Below are positions 1 through 19,966 of a stretch of 64,000 bases of DNA, piece after piece. A program made the position numbers and the translations under genes. The notes under the pieces were generated by a model. It searched no databases, had not been told where the DNA came from, and was given only the letters and a program-made list of their open reading frames with translations. The DNA is from Lineus longissimus. Its lineage: Eukaryota; Nemertea; Pilidiophora; Heteronemertea; Lineidae. The stretch's first letter is position 1; the number at the start of each line of letters is the position of its first letter. The DNA is taken from the NCBI RefSeq assembly GCF_910592395.1, contig NC_088312.1:10354001-10418000 (forward strand). The letters run 5' to 3'.

Positions 1-711
1 CTGTCGAAAGTGCTCAGGTTTTACTGCCGATAGAGCAGCTCATTTGAATTCTCTACAATTGTTGATATCCGTCTCTAAACCCCACACTTGAACCTATTAT
101 AATCATGTGAATGTCAACCCTGATGATATGTATTGTGGACCTTTTATTGAGATTATCGACAACCGTAAAGTGGCGCTGTTCAGTATCTTGGTTAAAGTTC
201 TAATGGGCCGCATGCACTTTCGAGTTGCAGCGATGAATGTGATGTCAGTTTAATGGAACGTTGTGCTGTGCGATGAATTTTTTAATGTGTCATTGATAAA
301 GAGCGATGTCATCTATAGCCCTCTGGTTAAAACAGTTCAATACAATTTTAAATTCGTTGAGTATAATACAATGTCCAAATTGAAATTGTTCTGCTCGCTG
401 CGCTTGAAAAGTTCCTCTGCTAAAGTAGGATTTGATTGACTTGAAAACACATCAACTTGTAGGGCAAAGCAAGCACTCACATCAACTTCAAGTTTGTTGC
501 CAGTGAAATTTCAATTTCATACCTTGGTGATTATTGATTCCTATTGAATGAAATCTTGAAATAAAACAGTTAACATACTTTGGTAAGCAGTTACTTTGAT
601 ATACAACATCATTTAAGCTCTGAATAAAGAGCATTTAAGCTCTGAATAAAGAGCATTTAAGCTCTGAATAAAGAGAACGGCAGGAGTAACGATGTTTATT
701 TCTTTCTACAG
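1..711 (+). other. Intron of the RSK gene (upstream part outside the window)
   Basis: This is non-coding sequence ending in a pyrimidine-rich acceptor (TTTCTTTCTACAG) at 711. The first visible exon starts with the last two bases of an Asp codon, so this must be an internal intron whose donor lies to the left of the window. Apart from the 22-bp triplication near its 3' end I see nothing in it. Confidence 0.85.
610..675. repeat. 22-bp tandem repeat, 3 copies
   Basis: The unit CATTTAAGCTCTGAATAAAG plus AG starts at 610, 632 and 654 with essentially no divergence, so the expansion is recent. It sits about 35 bp before the splice acceptor of the first visible RSK exon. Each unit contains AATAAA on the transcribed strand. 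Confidence 0.95.
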
Positions 712-8975
<8,264 letters not shown>

Positions 8976-9109
8976 ATTTTCTTATTTCGGTGAAATACTT
9001 CGGCTCATTTGTGGATTTGATCAGGATCAGGTGATCCCAGCGATTTTGTTAGGGTACGACAACGACAGACTGCACGAACTGTGGCCATTCTAGGAACTGT
9101 GATGTGATA

Positions 9110-9115
9110 AATAAA
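9110..9115 (+). promoter_or_regulatory. Polyadenylation signal of the RSK gene
   Basis: AATAAA lies 135 bp after the RSK stop codon, the first such hexamer downstream on this strand, so it is the most likely cleavage signal. The 3' UTR would be about 150 bp long. Confidence 0.65.
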
Positions 9116-12100
9116 AGGACTTCGTGAAGAAAAGTCTTTGTGTTGGGTTGATTTTTTCTTGTCAAGTTGGCTGAATGTTATTTTCAGTTGGTCGAGAGAC
9201 CTGTACAATCATACTGTATGGTGAACTTTACATTTTGTTTAGAGCACTGTGCATAGCATAGAGAACTACATGTATTCATTCTGTAGAAAGAGCTGCTGTA
9301 AACCTTAGAACATGGGCTAGCGCTTAATTTTTGGGCATGCACTGTCAAACGTGAACTTAAAAAGCACGAAACTTCATCTGTAGTGCATACGACATAAAAT
9401 TTCAGCAGCAATCGCAATATTTAGTCTTCCACATTTGAAAATGGAAGAAATTCGCCAACTACATTTCACGTTTTACAGTTATCGTATACATTTTGTGGGC
9501 AGAATGCATCATTTTGAATCAAGAATTGTACATTCGGCGAACTTGAGAAGAGAAAAAACCTAAAGCATTCATATTGGATTCGATTTTGTTGTACCAGTTG
9601 ACCCTTGAAGGACGAGTTTTTTTGAGAAATTTTTTATCAGTGCAACATTCTGGAGACTTTATTTTCATTTGTAGTTAACCATTTAGAGCCAAACTAACTG
9701 AAGCCTTTAGGATAAATGCCCTAACAGTCTGCTTGTTTCATTATCCACGACTAATTATCACATGAACAGGTGCTGTATTCTTTTGATAAGAATGCTGATG
9801 AAGTTGATTAAAGCAATTGCATCGTGACAACGCAAACTTTGAAAAGGAATGGAGGTAACACAGATGTGTTAGCTGACCAACTGTGCCAATCACTTCATAT
9901 ACCGTGGTGAGGAAAGATAGTGGGTTCACCACAGTCATGCACTTCTGAAAAATCGGAACTTTTAAAACATTTCTCAAATTTTCTTCAGTTTTTCATAACA
10001 AAACTTGTAATGATATGATTAACAAATGCATGATGTGTAGGCTAGTAGTTTATTTATCCCAGAAAGAAAGCAAGGTTTGTGCTTTGAGACTAGATCTGAT
10101 CACTCGTTTGATTCACCGTAAATTCCCAAAATTGCTGATGTTGCCATACAAAGTATGTGGTGTACCGTATGCTATCTAAGATTGCATGTACTAGATTGTT
10201 AACCAAGCATTTTTTGGGAAGATCGTCGGGGATCTGATATTCTAGAAAACATCGGTGACCCATCGCATCGAAATGGGTATCGTGTCACACTTGGGGCGTC
10301 TGGACCCGAGTTATCTCCACATTCGTATAGCCCTGGGCATGAGCCTCATTTTGAAACCACCTCCATGAGTGTATCTCTTACATTCATTTCGTGACTTGGG
10401 GCTCGGTGTATCATTCTGATCGAAATAGTTTTAGGGAGGGAATCAAATACCTTTTGAAAATAATCTCAATATTTTCGTTTTCGCTGGGTCAACTGGACCC
10501 TTGGGACAATATGATGCAAAAATAGCTTTATATTCAACGAATGTATACATAATAAATTGGTGAAGAAGACATTTAGGGCCGTGGTATTTCGTTGGACGAA
10601 TGTCGATCACAAAAACGTAGTATGGTATAACAGTGATGTAATGTGTAAAGGTTACATGTGCAAAATTGAAAAGGAAGAAGTGAAATGAATCCGAAAATAT
10701 TGTAGAGTTCAGCCCACAAAAATTCGAGATGACAGATTGCTATTTTTCAAAATGATAAAAATTATCGTATATCTTTAACGGCGTCATTACGGTCAAAAAT
10801 ATTTTTGAGATAGTTGTGGGCTGATCGCTTTAAACTGTGTAAAGATAAAAACGGTTGCTCGCAATCTGATCAAGGCTTAGATAGATTCATCTTATTGTAA
10901 TAAAACTGTACAGACAACATAACCGCCTTGATTGGATTGGGAGCAGACGTCATCCAAATGTAAATATTTGTATTCTCTTCATAGTATCAATATCAATCAT
11001 GTGCAAATTTATTGATTCAGTCTATGTTTTTGAATCTTGATTATCGGTATGATATCGCAGGGGTGTTCCGCTGAGTAGGTGATTTTGTTGATAAATTTTT
11101 TATTTCTATTTTATTATTTTGAACTGGTGGGCTCTTTGAGAGGACAATAAAGAATATCAATTGACTAATTAATTATTTTGTGCTAATGTGTTTACATGTA
11201 TAACTGAATATTGAGCTTGGCAAAATGTTGAAGTGTTGACCTCATCATTTAATACTACATCTCTATCAGTTGAGGATGGTCTCCTACCTACCGGTCTAGT
11301 CAGAACTCTGGCATCTGGAAAATAAAAGATCCACGAAGGAACTTCATACTTTCACAAAAAAGTTTCTCAATCTGATGAGGTTAGACTCAGCTCAGTATCC
11401 AGTACAGTGTACGCTCATCCTCTTGCAAACAGGGCCTACAACACGACTTCTTACGCATGTCTCCATTGAGGGAGTAAGTGTGTATCGAGTGAAACGGCGT
11501 GATGAAAAAAGTGATATTGTCAGGATGAGTGTACACGGTACTCCACAAGCGATGTATCATATAGATTTATGAGAAAATTTACGTTTTGTGGAAATATTCT
11601 AAGAAGAGACAATGAAATTGTCAAAACATTTACCACTAATATCAAGGGAAGCTTTAATAGAGATGGCAAAAATAAACAATGATGAATGGAAGCAAAATCT
11701 GAAAAGGATGTTTTTGTGAATTGAGAGGGCCACAAAAATAAAGGGATGTGCGGTACGGTAATCTTGTCTCACAAATGAAATACTGATTGTCGTCAGTTTC
11801 GGAAAAATAGAACAATTCTAACCGTTTGATATCAACTCTACCTCCTGTACGTGTGTTGTTTAAGACATATTGTATGAACCTCACGATGATTTTATGAACA
11901 AAGGTTGGTAATGTTGTTCCAATTAATCATTGATTTGCTTGCAAAATGGTGGGAGAGGCACTCCTATTTTGAAGTTTATTGTAAGAAAGAGTGTAGCAAT
12001 ATGTGTTATTTGTATAAGTTTGAAATGCAGAAATGGGATGAACTTTTGTTGATCAGTTGATATCTAACATTTTCACATGCCCAAAAATTGTCAGTCTTTA

Positions 12101-15100
12101 AAAGCGAAGGATAGTTTATTCATTGGGGCATTCAAAGACAATTCATACTGTACAGTAGAACCTCTCTATTAAGGTCACCCTTGGGACCGACATATGCTGC
12201 CCTCATTAGAGAGGTGTCCTGATTGCAGAGGACAAACTGAATTGGAACAACAGGTTTGGGACCAAAACCTGTGTCCTCATTAGAGAGGGTGTCCTTGATA
12301 GAGAGGTGTCCGCTGAGAGGGGTTCCACGGTACTTGTAAAACAATCGCTACTGGCCTGACCCCCCTCACAAGTACATAGAGGCTAGTGATAGCATTGGCT
12401 CCATAGCATCTAAGCATTCCCCCATCCTTTACATTGGTGCAGCTTGTTCCAGAAACAGCTTCAGTACCGGTGGTAGCTCACAACTGTTCTCTTTATAAAT
12501 CTTGTAAAGTTTTAACTTCAGCTGACCATACTTTATTTGAGGAAACACCACGACACTGGCTGACCTCTGTACTAAAGTCAAGATCGGGAGGGTGGAGCGA
12601 AAATGTAATCCATTTTAGTGTCAGCAGGTATAGGAAGGAGGAAGGTAGACTGATGATGAAGCCAGGCCGTACTCCATCCATCTCGCCTTTGAATTCTCCC
12701 CTGTATCCAAAACTTCTGTACCATTTTTATCATGACATCAAAGGAGATGTTTTAGTTCCTAAATAAGCCACTGGGGGTGTACAGACCAAAAACGAGTTCC
12801 CTGAATGTGACTTCTAAAAGTTTTTTGAATTGAGCTGATGGTTTGGTACCTTTATTCATAGCAGGAGGTACCGGTAAATGTTTTGTGATTCCTGCTCGGA
12901 AGGTTTTGAATGTTGTGTCTAGATTAATGAGTTGGTAAAATAACGATTGGTATATGTCAGGGTGTGATTGTTTAAGTTCATGTTGTGGGGGAGATTTGAA
13001 TTTGCCCATTTAGTTTCATCTTCATCTTGGACTACATTTATATTTGTAACTACGTAACTCATTCAGCTATTTTCTACTCAAATTATGCAAACCTTGTTCA
13101 CCTGTCATAGTTTGTTGATCACCCTAACCACCCCTTTTAGATATGGACTGTTCCCTAACAGTTATCATTGTGGATGGTCAATCGGGTTAGATCATTCAGT
13201 CTGGTAGGGTTGTACGGTTCGGGATGACTGGTGAATTCATGGCCACTGGTATCTTCTGGCCAGTGTAATTTTGCAATTTTATATGATAATCTTGTAAATG
13301 AATTAACTGATCAAAATGATTATTACATTATATTTTCAGATAACACAGGTATTTTTATTAATCTGATATTCAACATATACATGTTTAAGTTAAGCGTTGC
13401 AATGTGCTTCTGGTAAAGGCTGTACGTCACATCGTTATGGTGTGTTAGAATATTAAGTGAGGGGCTAAATCTAAGAATCCCGAGAAATCTGCTTACTTGT
13501 GTTGACTCCCTGGGTTGTAAAAGTTTCACGTCAGGGAAGTGAACATTCACCAGGTCTCTGTTGGCTCCCTTAACCAAATTGGGCGATTTTTATATTATTG
13601 TTGGCTCACATGCAAGACCCGAAGAGAAATCCCCTGGCTGTCAGAGAGTCACCTTATACATGTATGGCTCATGAAGGAGCAGTCTTGACCATTGACCTTG
13701 CTGCTTCGAGGTGGCAGGCCTACCATTCGGGCTGCTCAGATACTGTGATTGAGGCACTCCTTTCCCAAGCTTGAATCAACTCAAACCAAAGTTTGTAATA
13801 AGTGAAAACAGCTGAGCTAGAAAGATATCATCAGCCTGGCTGAACCACTTCACGCCAGTTAGCATAGCTGTCCGTTCTGAAGGAAAGATGCATTTTGGAC
13901 ACTGTTGCTTTGTAGATAGATTTAATGTGCATAGTCTTTAACCTTTGGGGTCAATTTGTAACTTGGAACAAACGTAATGTATAGTGCTTTGTTGTTCAGT
14001 GCTGTGTCAAAGAGTCCTTTACCATTTCGGTTAATTCATTACTGTTGCACTGTTATTGCATGAAGTATCTTTATCCGTAAATTCACAACTACCTTTTGAA
14101 GCCTGCTGCTGTAGAGGCCCTCCGAGTCGGATATTGGTTGACTTTATAGTTGAAGAAGTTGTGGGCCCTGGGGTCTTTTTCATAACCAGCTTTAATTATC
14201 ATAATACAGTCCTCAGTCCTAGTCCTGCTGAGTGATCTTATTAACTGCAGAAGGAAGTACAGATTAGTGCATACAGAGGCCATAATTGTATCAGGGTTAT
14301 ATATAGTCTTGTGTATCACCTTACCTTATTTTGTATTGAAAGGAAAAGTATATTTATCCGAGATCTAGCTACCAAACATCCATGCTCCGCTATCAAATTG
14401 TGCTTCATCCGTGAGTATACTCAAATAAAATATCATCGAGTATACGGTATAAAACATTGTTTAGTAGCTATCCAACTGATTAAATTGTGAATGTCTTTTA
14501 GTTCTTGAGACATTTCTAAAATATTCTCAGCTGTATTTATATTCAGAGACTTTAGTCTCTTGGAAAGTTACATATTTCCTTAATGTCTTAATTCGTCGAA
14601 ATCCCGAATATTTATTTTTGTAAGTCTGTTTGATATTTTATTTCACAAGTTCAATAAATTTCAATATTTTTTCTGATGAAGTGAGGAATGTCAAACCTGT
14701 AACAAGTGGCGTTAAAGTACTGTGGTCCCTTTATTTGACTTTGCTTCGCATCAGTTGAGCTATGCTCTGGACTGCCACCTATCAGAGTGAATGGTCTGAT
14801 AGTGCTTATAGGAGTTGTATTTAAATTACTTCGGTGACCTCTCTTTATCCAGACTCCTGCATCCGCAACTGAGGCAATGAAAAGGCCTGACTGAAGAATG
14901 CACTGCCATTTCTTGCTTTAATGATAAAGGCCTCTTCTTTTGTCAATCATAACCTGGCCGGGCCCCTTTTTTTGTGGGAAATGGCAGCGAATTTCCAATG
15001 AAAAACATAGGTTTGTTTATTTATGGATGTCAGTTGATGCCAGTGAGAGCTTGTACGCTGCGAAAGTATGCATCTTAGGGTTATCTGTATTCATGGCTTT

Positions 15101-17340
15101 CCCGGTACACTAGTGCTTTCTGAGGTTTCCCAATAAACAACCTTAACCCATGACAGCATTGTGCTACTAACCTTCAATTGAGGGGATTGTGTATTTCTGA
15201 ACCTTTCCTTCAATGTTCTCCCCTGCTTTTGCATGCATTCTCATGTATCACCTTTGATAATATTCAGAATCCCATAGTCAATTTCATCATAACTTTAGGA
15301 GAATAGGTTCCCCAGGTAGACCATGAACCTCACTAAGCTGCCTTTTGAAAACTGACAGTGCCCTGGGTGAATTGGTGTCCAATCCCAACCCTAGAAAAAA
15401 ACGTGTCACACAGAGTCGACTGAGTGTAGATCGGCTGACTAGGGTGGGTACAGGGTTCATATTGACTGATGCATTGGGGTATAAGTCGCGAATATTGTCA
15501 GTTCTCAAGGGCAAATAAACAAGATACTTTAGGAAATGGCTGGCATGATGTGCTTGACTAACATTTCTATCCATCGTCTATTACAATATTGTACAGACAT
15601 GTTAGACTATAAATCATGTTACATGTATCTATTGGTACTTTGAAATTAAAAAAAGTGTATAATAACTAATTTTGTTGTTGTCCTATTCTTTGATATGTGG
15701 GTCATTCCGATGACTTGTGTATACATCCTTTATCATCATTATCATTACCGGCGTTGTAACCCTATTGGATTTTTGCCGGAGGTATGGAGGCCACTTTAGG
15801 CTACTGTCCAACGATGTGGGATATTTTACTTGCCCTGGCATAGACACTCGGGAACAAGGGACCAAAAATATGAGAAAAATCTGGTGCTTTTGAATGGGAA
15901 AGCGGGAACGTTGGGGCAAATGGGCCCCCATCTTTTATTCAAGCCCCACAGTAAGTCCAGGGGCATACTTCAAAGGAAGACCACCAATCACAATACATGT
16001 AGGCCTCTGATTTTGAAATCTGTGGTACTCTGATGGAACATGTATTACTCCAGTCATATTTTTTCACTCTCGTTGCAAGAAGAACATGATACACAGACTC
16101 CTGGTCCAGTTTACAATATATCTGTCTGAACTGTAATGACGTATTCTGACAATTCCCCCAGATGGCACTGTAAGAGATGACGCAAGCCTTGATTGATGGT
16201 CCGCATCGATATGATGTGTCAAGAAGTGGGTGAGACAGGAATCCAAACCTCACTGGTTTGATTGGACTTCTTCACTCTGTTTCCTTCATGAGGCAATGTC
16301 ACCACAAGGGAAAGATCCTAAGTATGTAAATGTTAAACCTATTACTGGTTGACAAGCCCGCTGCCAAAGACAGAATTACTGACTTACCATACTGACATGC
16401 AAAACCACTAATTGCAGAGCTAATGTAGTCAAAGAAGGACAGGGCTTAGTATTGCATTGACCTTAATCATCGGAGACTTTTGATAAATTATCTAAAATTA
16501 AAAAACGGTGCTCCTATCGCAAGCACTGCAGTTCCTCGATCATTCACCTGTCGGCTTCCGCAGATTTCCAATCAATAATAAAGTGAAATGAAACTTCATT
16601 ATTGATCTTGTCACGATGTGAAAATTGATAGCTTCTTATTATGAACCTACCAAACGGTCTGAGCTAGCAAATGAAAACAAACAAAATATTGCAAATAAAT
16701 TCAAAACAACCTATCTGACTATTGTCATGTTTATTAAGAGAGCTTCGTTTTATAGCATTGAATGAAACTGTCCGACTATTTTCACTCTCATAATGATAAA
16801 TGTAGCTCTCTTTTTAGCTAAAGTACATGTAGCACAAGGGTTGCTAACTAACCCAACCTATGTAATCTTGGTCATCCTCATGGAGATAGCCCAGCGTGTC
16901 ATCTTATGAAACAAACAATAATCACCAATCAAGTATTCTGTTAGCTGTTAGTTTGGGACGTAAGCAGTCCACCGTCCGACCAAGAAACAAAGGGGCTTTT
17001 AAGGCTTCTTCCTCGTTACCGTGACAGAATACTAATTCATCTCTATGTATAGTTCTCTTTGTCTATGTCTGATTTCTTGGTTGCAGCCTCCCACGCCCTG
17101 GTCGACGCCGTGTTAACCAATGAATGTGATCGACCTACGCTTCGTAAATTACTGAATAATTACCATTGACGCAGTTGCTTCTGGTAACTCAAAGTGGTAA
17201 CTTGGTTACTCAACAGAGTACCGAAGTTATCTCATGTAACGTTTCCTCTGATAATTAACTTAAAGGTGTTGCGGTTCATACTCCAACCTTGCTTGTTTTT
17301 GCAATACGTTCTTGTAAAAGTCTGGCAGAGGACCTGTATC
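9116..17340. other. Intergenic region, no supported gene
   Basis: AT-rich sequence with only short, poorly composed ORFs on both strands. The one clear element is the pogo-like MITE at 12153-12330. A small imperfect palindrome (TCAATAAT...ATTATTGA) is at about 16571-16604. Nothing else with convincing coding, RNA or repeat structure was seen. Exons too short to recognise could be missed. Confidence 0.6.
12153..12330. mobile_element. Pogo/Tigger-like MITE, copy 1
   Basis: A 178-bp element that starts CAGTAGAACCTCTCTATTAA, ends GGTTCCACGG and is flanked by TA on both sides (12151-12152, 12331-12332). Inside, motifs of the type AGAGAGGTGTCC recur in both orientations. Related copies are at 41433-41512 and 48089-48263. 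A TA target and a CAGTA-GAACC terminus are characteristic of pogo-like Tc1/mariner elements. There is no transposase, so it is non-autonomous. Confidence 0.8.
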
Positions 17341-18330
17341 AAACACTCCAGGATCTGTCTCACAGACTCCAGGATCTGTCTCACAGACTCCAGTATCTGT
17401 CTCATAGACTCCAGGATCTGTCTCACACACTCCAGGATCTGTCTCCCACACTCCAGGATCTGTCTCACACACTCCAGGATCTGTCTCACAGATGCCAGGA
17501 TCTGTCTCACACACTCCAGGATCTGTCTCACACACTCCAGGATCTGTCTCACACACTCCAGGATCTGTCTCACAGATGCCAGGGTCTGTCTCACAGACTC
17601 CAGGATCTGTCTCACAGACTCCAGGATCTGTCTCACACACTCCAGGATCTGTCTCACACACTCCAGGGTCTGTCTCACACACTCCAGCATCTGTTTCACA
17701 CACTCCAGCATCTGTCTCACAGACGCCAGGGTCTGTCTCACAGACTCCAGGATCTGTCTCACACACTCCAGGGTCTGTCTCACACACTCCAGCATCTGTC
17801 TCACACACTCCAGGATCTGTCTCACAGATGCCAGGGTCTGTCTCACAGACTCCAGGATCTGTCTCACACACTCCAGGGTCTGTCTCACACACTCCAGCAT
17901 CTGTCTCACACACTCCAGGATCTGTCTCACAGATGCCAGGGTCTGTCTCACAGACTCCAGGATCTATCTCACACACTCCAGCATCTGTCTCACACACTCC
18001 AGGATCTGTCTCACAGATGCCAGGGTCTGTCTCACAGACTCCAGGATCTGTCTCACACACTCCAGGATCAGTCTCACACACTCCAGGATCTGTCTCACAG
18101 ATGCCAGGGTCTGTCTCAAAGACTCCAGGATCTGTCTCACAGACTCAATGATCTGTGTCACACATGCCAGGATCTGTCTCACACACTCCAGGATCTGTCT
18201 CACAGATGCCAGGGTCTGTCTCAAAGACTCCAGGATCTGTCTCACAGACTCAATGATCTGTGTCACACATGCCAGGATCTGTCTCACAGATGCCAGGATC
18301 TGTGTCACACACTCCAGGATCTGTCTGTAA
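17341..18330. repeat. 21-bp minisatellite, about 47 units, with higher-order structure
   Basis: The unit is TCCAGGATCTGTCTCACACA plus one base, with variants (GGG/GCA for GGA; CAGATGCC or CAGACTCC for CACACTCC). Because 21 is a multiple of three and most units lack stops, long ORFs of a seven-residue repeat appear in frames on both strands (up to 378 codons). These are a by-product of the repeat: five frames are open at once and no gene context exists. The AGATGCC variant recurs at spacings of 84, 105 or 147 bp, showing multi-unit amplification. Confidence 0.97.
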
Positions 18331-19570
18331 ACAGGCCATTTGCCCATGGCAGAGGCCACAGAACATCCTCATCCTATGAGCCAAGTAGACATGGAGAACT
18401 TTTCCTCAAACTGCGGGAATTGTGATGATGAGTTTTCTGTCATGATTGTCTTGTCATTGTTGCAAGGGAGATGTTTCAGAAACACTGTCTTTATTTGTGT
18501 TAGATGGTGGAAGGAGATATCCATTATACACCCGGGTATAGGGTATCATTGAGATTATTGGCTTCATGACTCTATCTTTGCTCCGGGAGAAGGAGTACAT
18601 TCTGTTGAAAATTAGATCACAGACGCGAAAGAAACAACCAAGCATCACTCTGCCAATCGCGCTAAAAGTGCATTACTCCCCCACAATTACATTGCTCGGC
18701 ACAAAATCAGGTTGTATTAGCCTAATTCACTAACTAGCCATTTCCCTAAACAAAGATATGGAGAAAATTGCAAAGGTATTTATAAAATGATATCAATAAA
18801 ACTGTCTATTTCTTGCCCCTATAGTCAGTTTTCACAATCAGTTTTCATGAGTCGTGAGCTGTCATCGTCTTCTTCTTTTCCTTCTCCATCTTCTTCGAAC
18901 TTCTCATTGTCTATCTTGATGACAATCCAAAGACCTGTATGCTAACAACATTCAGTTCTTTTTGATTATACCAGACACCGAACATTGTTAGAATAGATGC
19001 CTTGGTGTAATCTTCCTTTTACAGCCCATTCGAGAAGCCCTACTTTTCTTTCTGCAACATTCTGTAAACTACAAAGTTTACGGTACTGCAAACAAGTCAT
19101 CAGATAACCAGCAATGACTTCCTCTTCCTCAGTTTTTATTTCTAAATTCTCTGAATATAAATATTTTGCGAAAAACTGCAAACAGATGACAAATAGATTC
19201 TTGAAGTGTAGCCAAAGTGCAGGCATACCAGACTTCCTCATTCTGCAATAACTGCTTGTATGGGGGTAAAACTGGTTTCAGCAATGACTGCCGAAAACTT
19301 GTGACACACAGGAAGCTGTTTAGTCAATGTTCTCGTTCCTTGGACAGTCAACTTTGATCTGATGTTAAACTCAGCGGTTCTCTGGAGCTGTTCTTTGTCT
19401 CTGTAAAGCTGGTTTTGTAGGCAAGTTCCTTCAGGCCAGATGTCATTGATTAGCCCAAGTTTGATGCTCTGCATTCCTCATAATAAAGTAGACCTGAGAA
19501 AGCGACTTTTAATCAAGTGTTCATTTGTGTGACCTAGCTGGACTCGGAGAAATGAAAAAGTGTAAGCATG

Positions 19571-19880
19571 AATAATAATATTAATAATAATATTTACTAA
19601 ATTAGAGTGCTACAATAACGAATAAAATCATTTCCTGAGCACTTTACAAAAGATAATATACATATAAAGACGTAAAATAAGTGTGACAGAAATAAAAGAA
19701 GTAAATTTTAGTACATTATAAAAGACAATTTTTGACATTTTTGATAAAAATGTTGACTAGACATTACTAAAACATTTTATAAAAAGCTGAGTTTTTAGGT
19801 GTTTTTTGAATGCATTGGTGTCCGCAAGCTCGCGCAAAGAGACAGGGAGAGAGTTCCACAGCCTGGAATAGTTCTGATGT
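19571..19880. repeat. Dispersed retroelement-like repeat (SINE/LINE-tail type)
   Basis: It begins with AATAATAATATTAATAATAA, followed by GAGCACTTTACAAA and then GCTGAGTTTTTAGGTGTTTT and GACAGGGAGAGAGTTCCACA. An ATA-rich end next to a 'GCACTTTACAA' box and a 'GGGAGAGAGTTCCACAG' box is a pattern I associate with high-copy dispersed repeats in many aquatic animals. The family cannot be named and only one copy is seen here. Confidence 0.45.
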
Positions 19881-19897
19881 ACCACTATGTGGATAGG

Positions 19898-19966
19898 GGT
19901 GACCCCTATCAGCAACTTCGTGTAACTTATGTGACCTACATACTCTTGCCTATCGTCACCCTTTAA
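19898..19966 (+). mobile_element. Fragment of the TTAA-flanked MITE family
   Basis: GACCCCTATCAGCAACTTCG, TGTAACTTAT and CTTGCCTATCGTCACCCTTTAA match the last third of the elements at 39698-39905 and 44186-44407. The 5' part is missing, so this is a decayed copy. Confidence 0.55.

Noticed and set aside
17194..18425. Long ORFs (up to 378 codons) on both strands over the 21-bp repeat
   Set aside because: Several frames on both strands are open at once because the unit length is a multiple of three and lacks stops. No splice sites, signal or flanking coding sequence support any of them.
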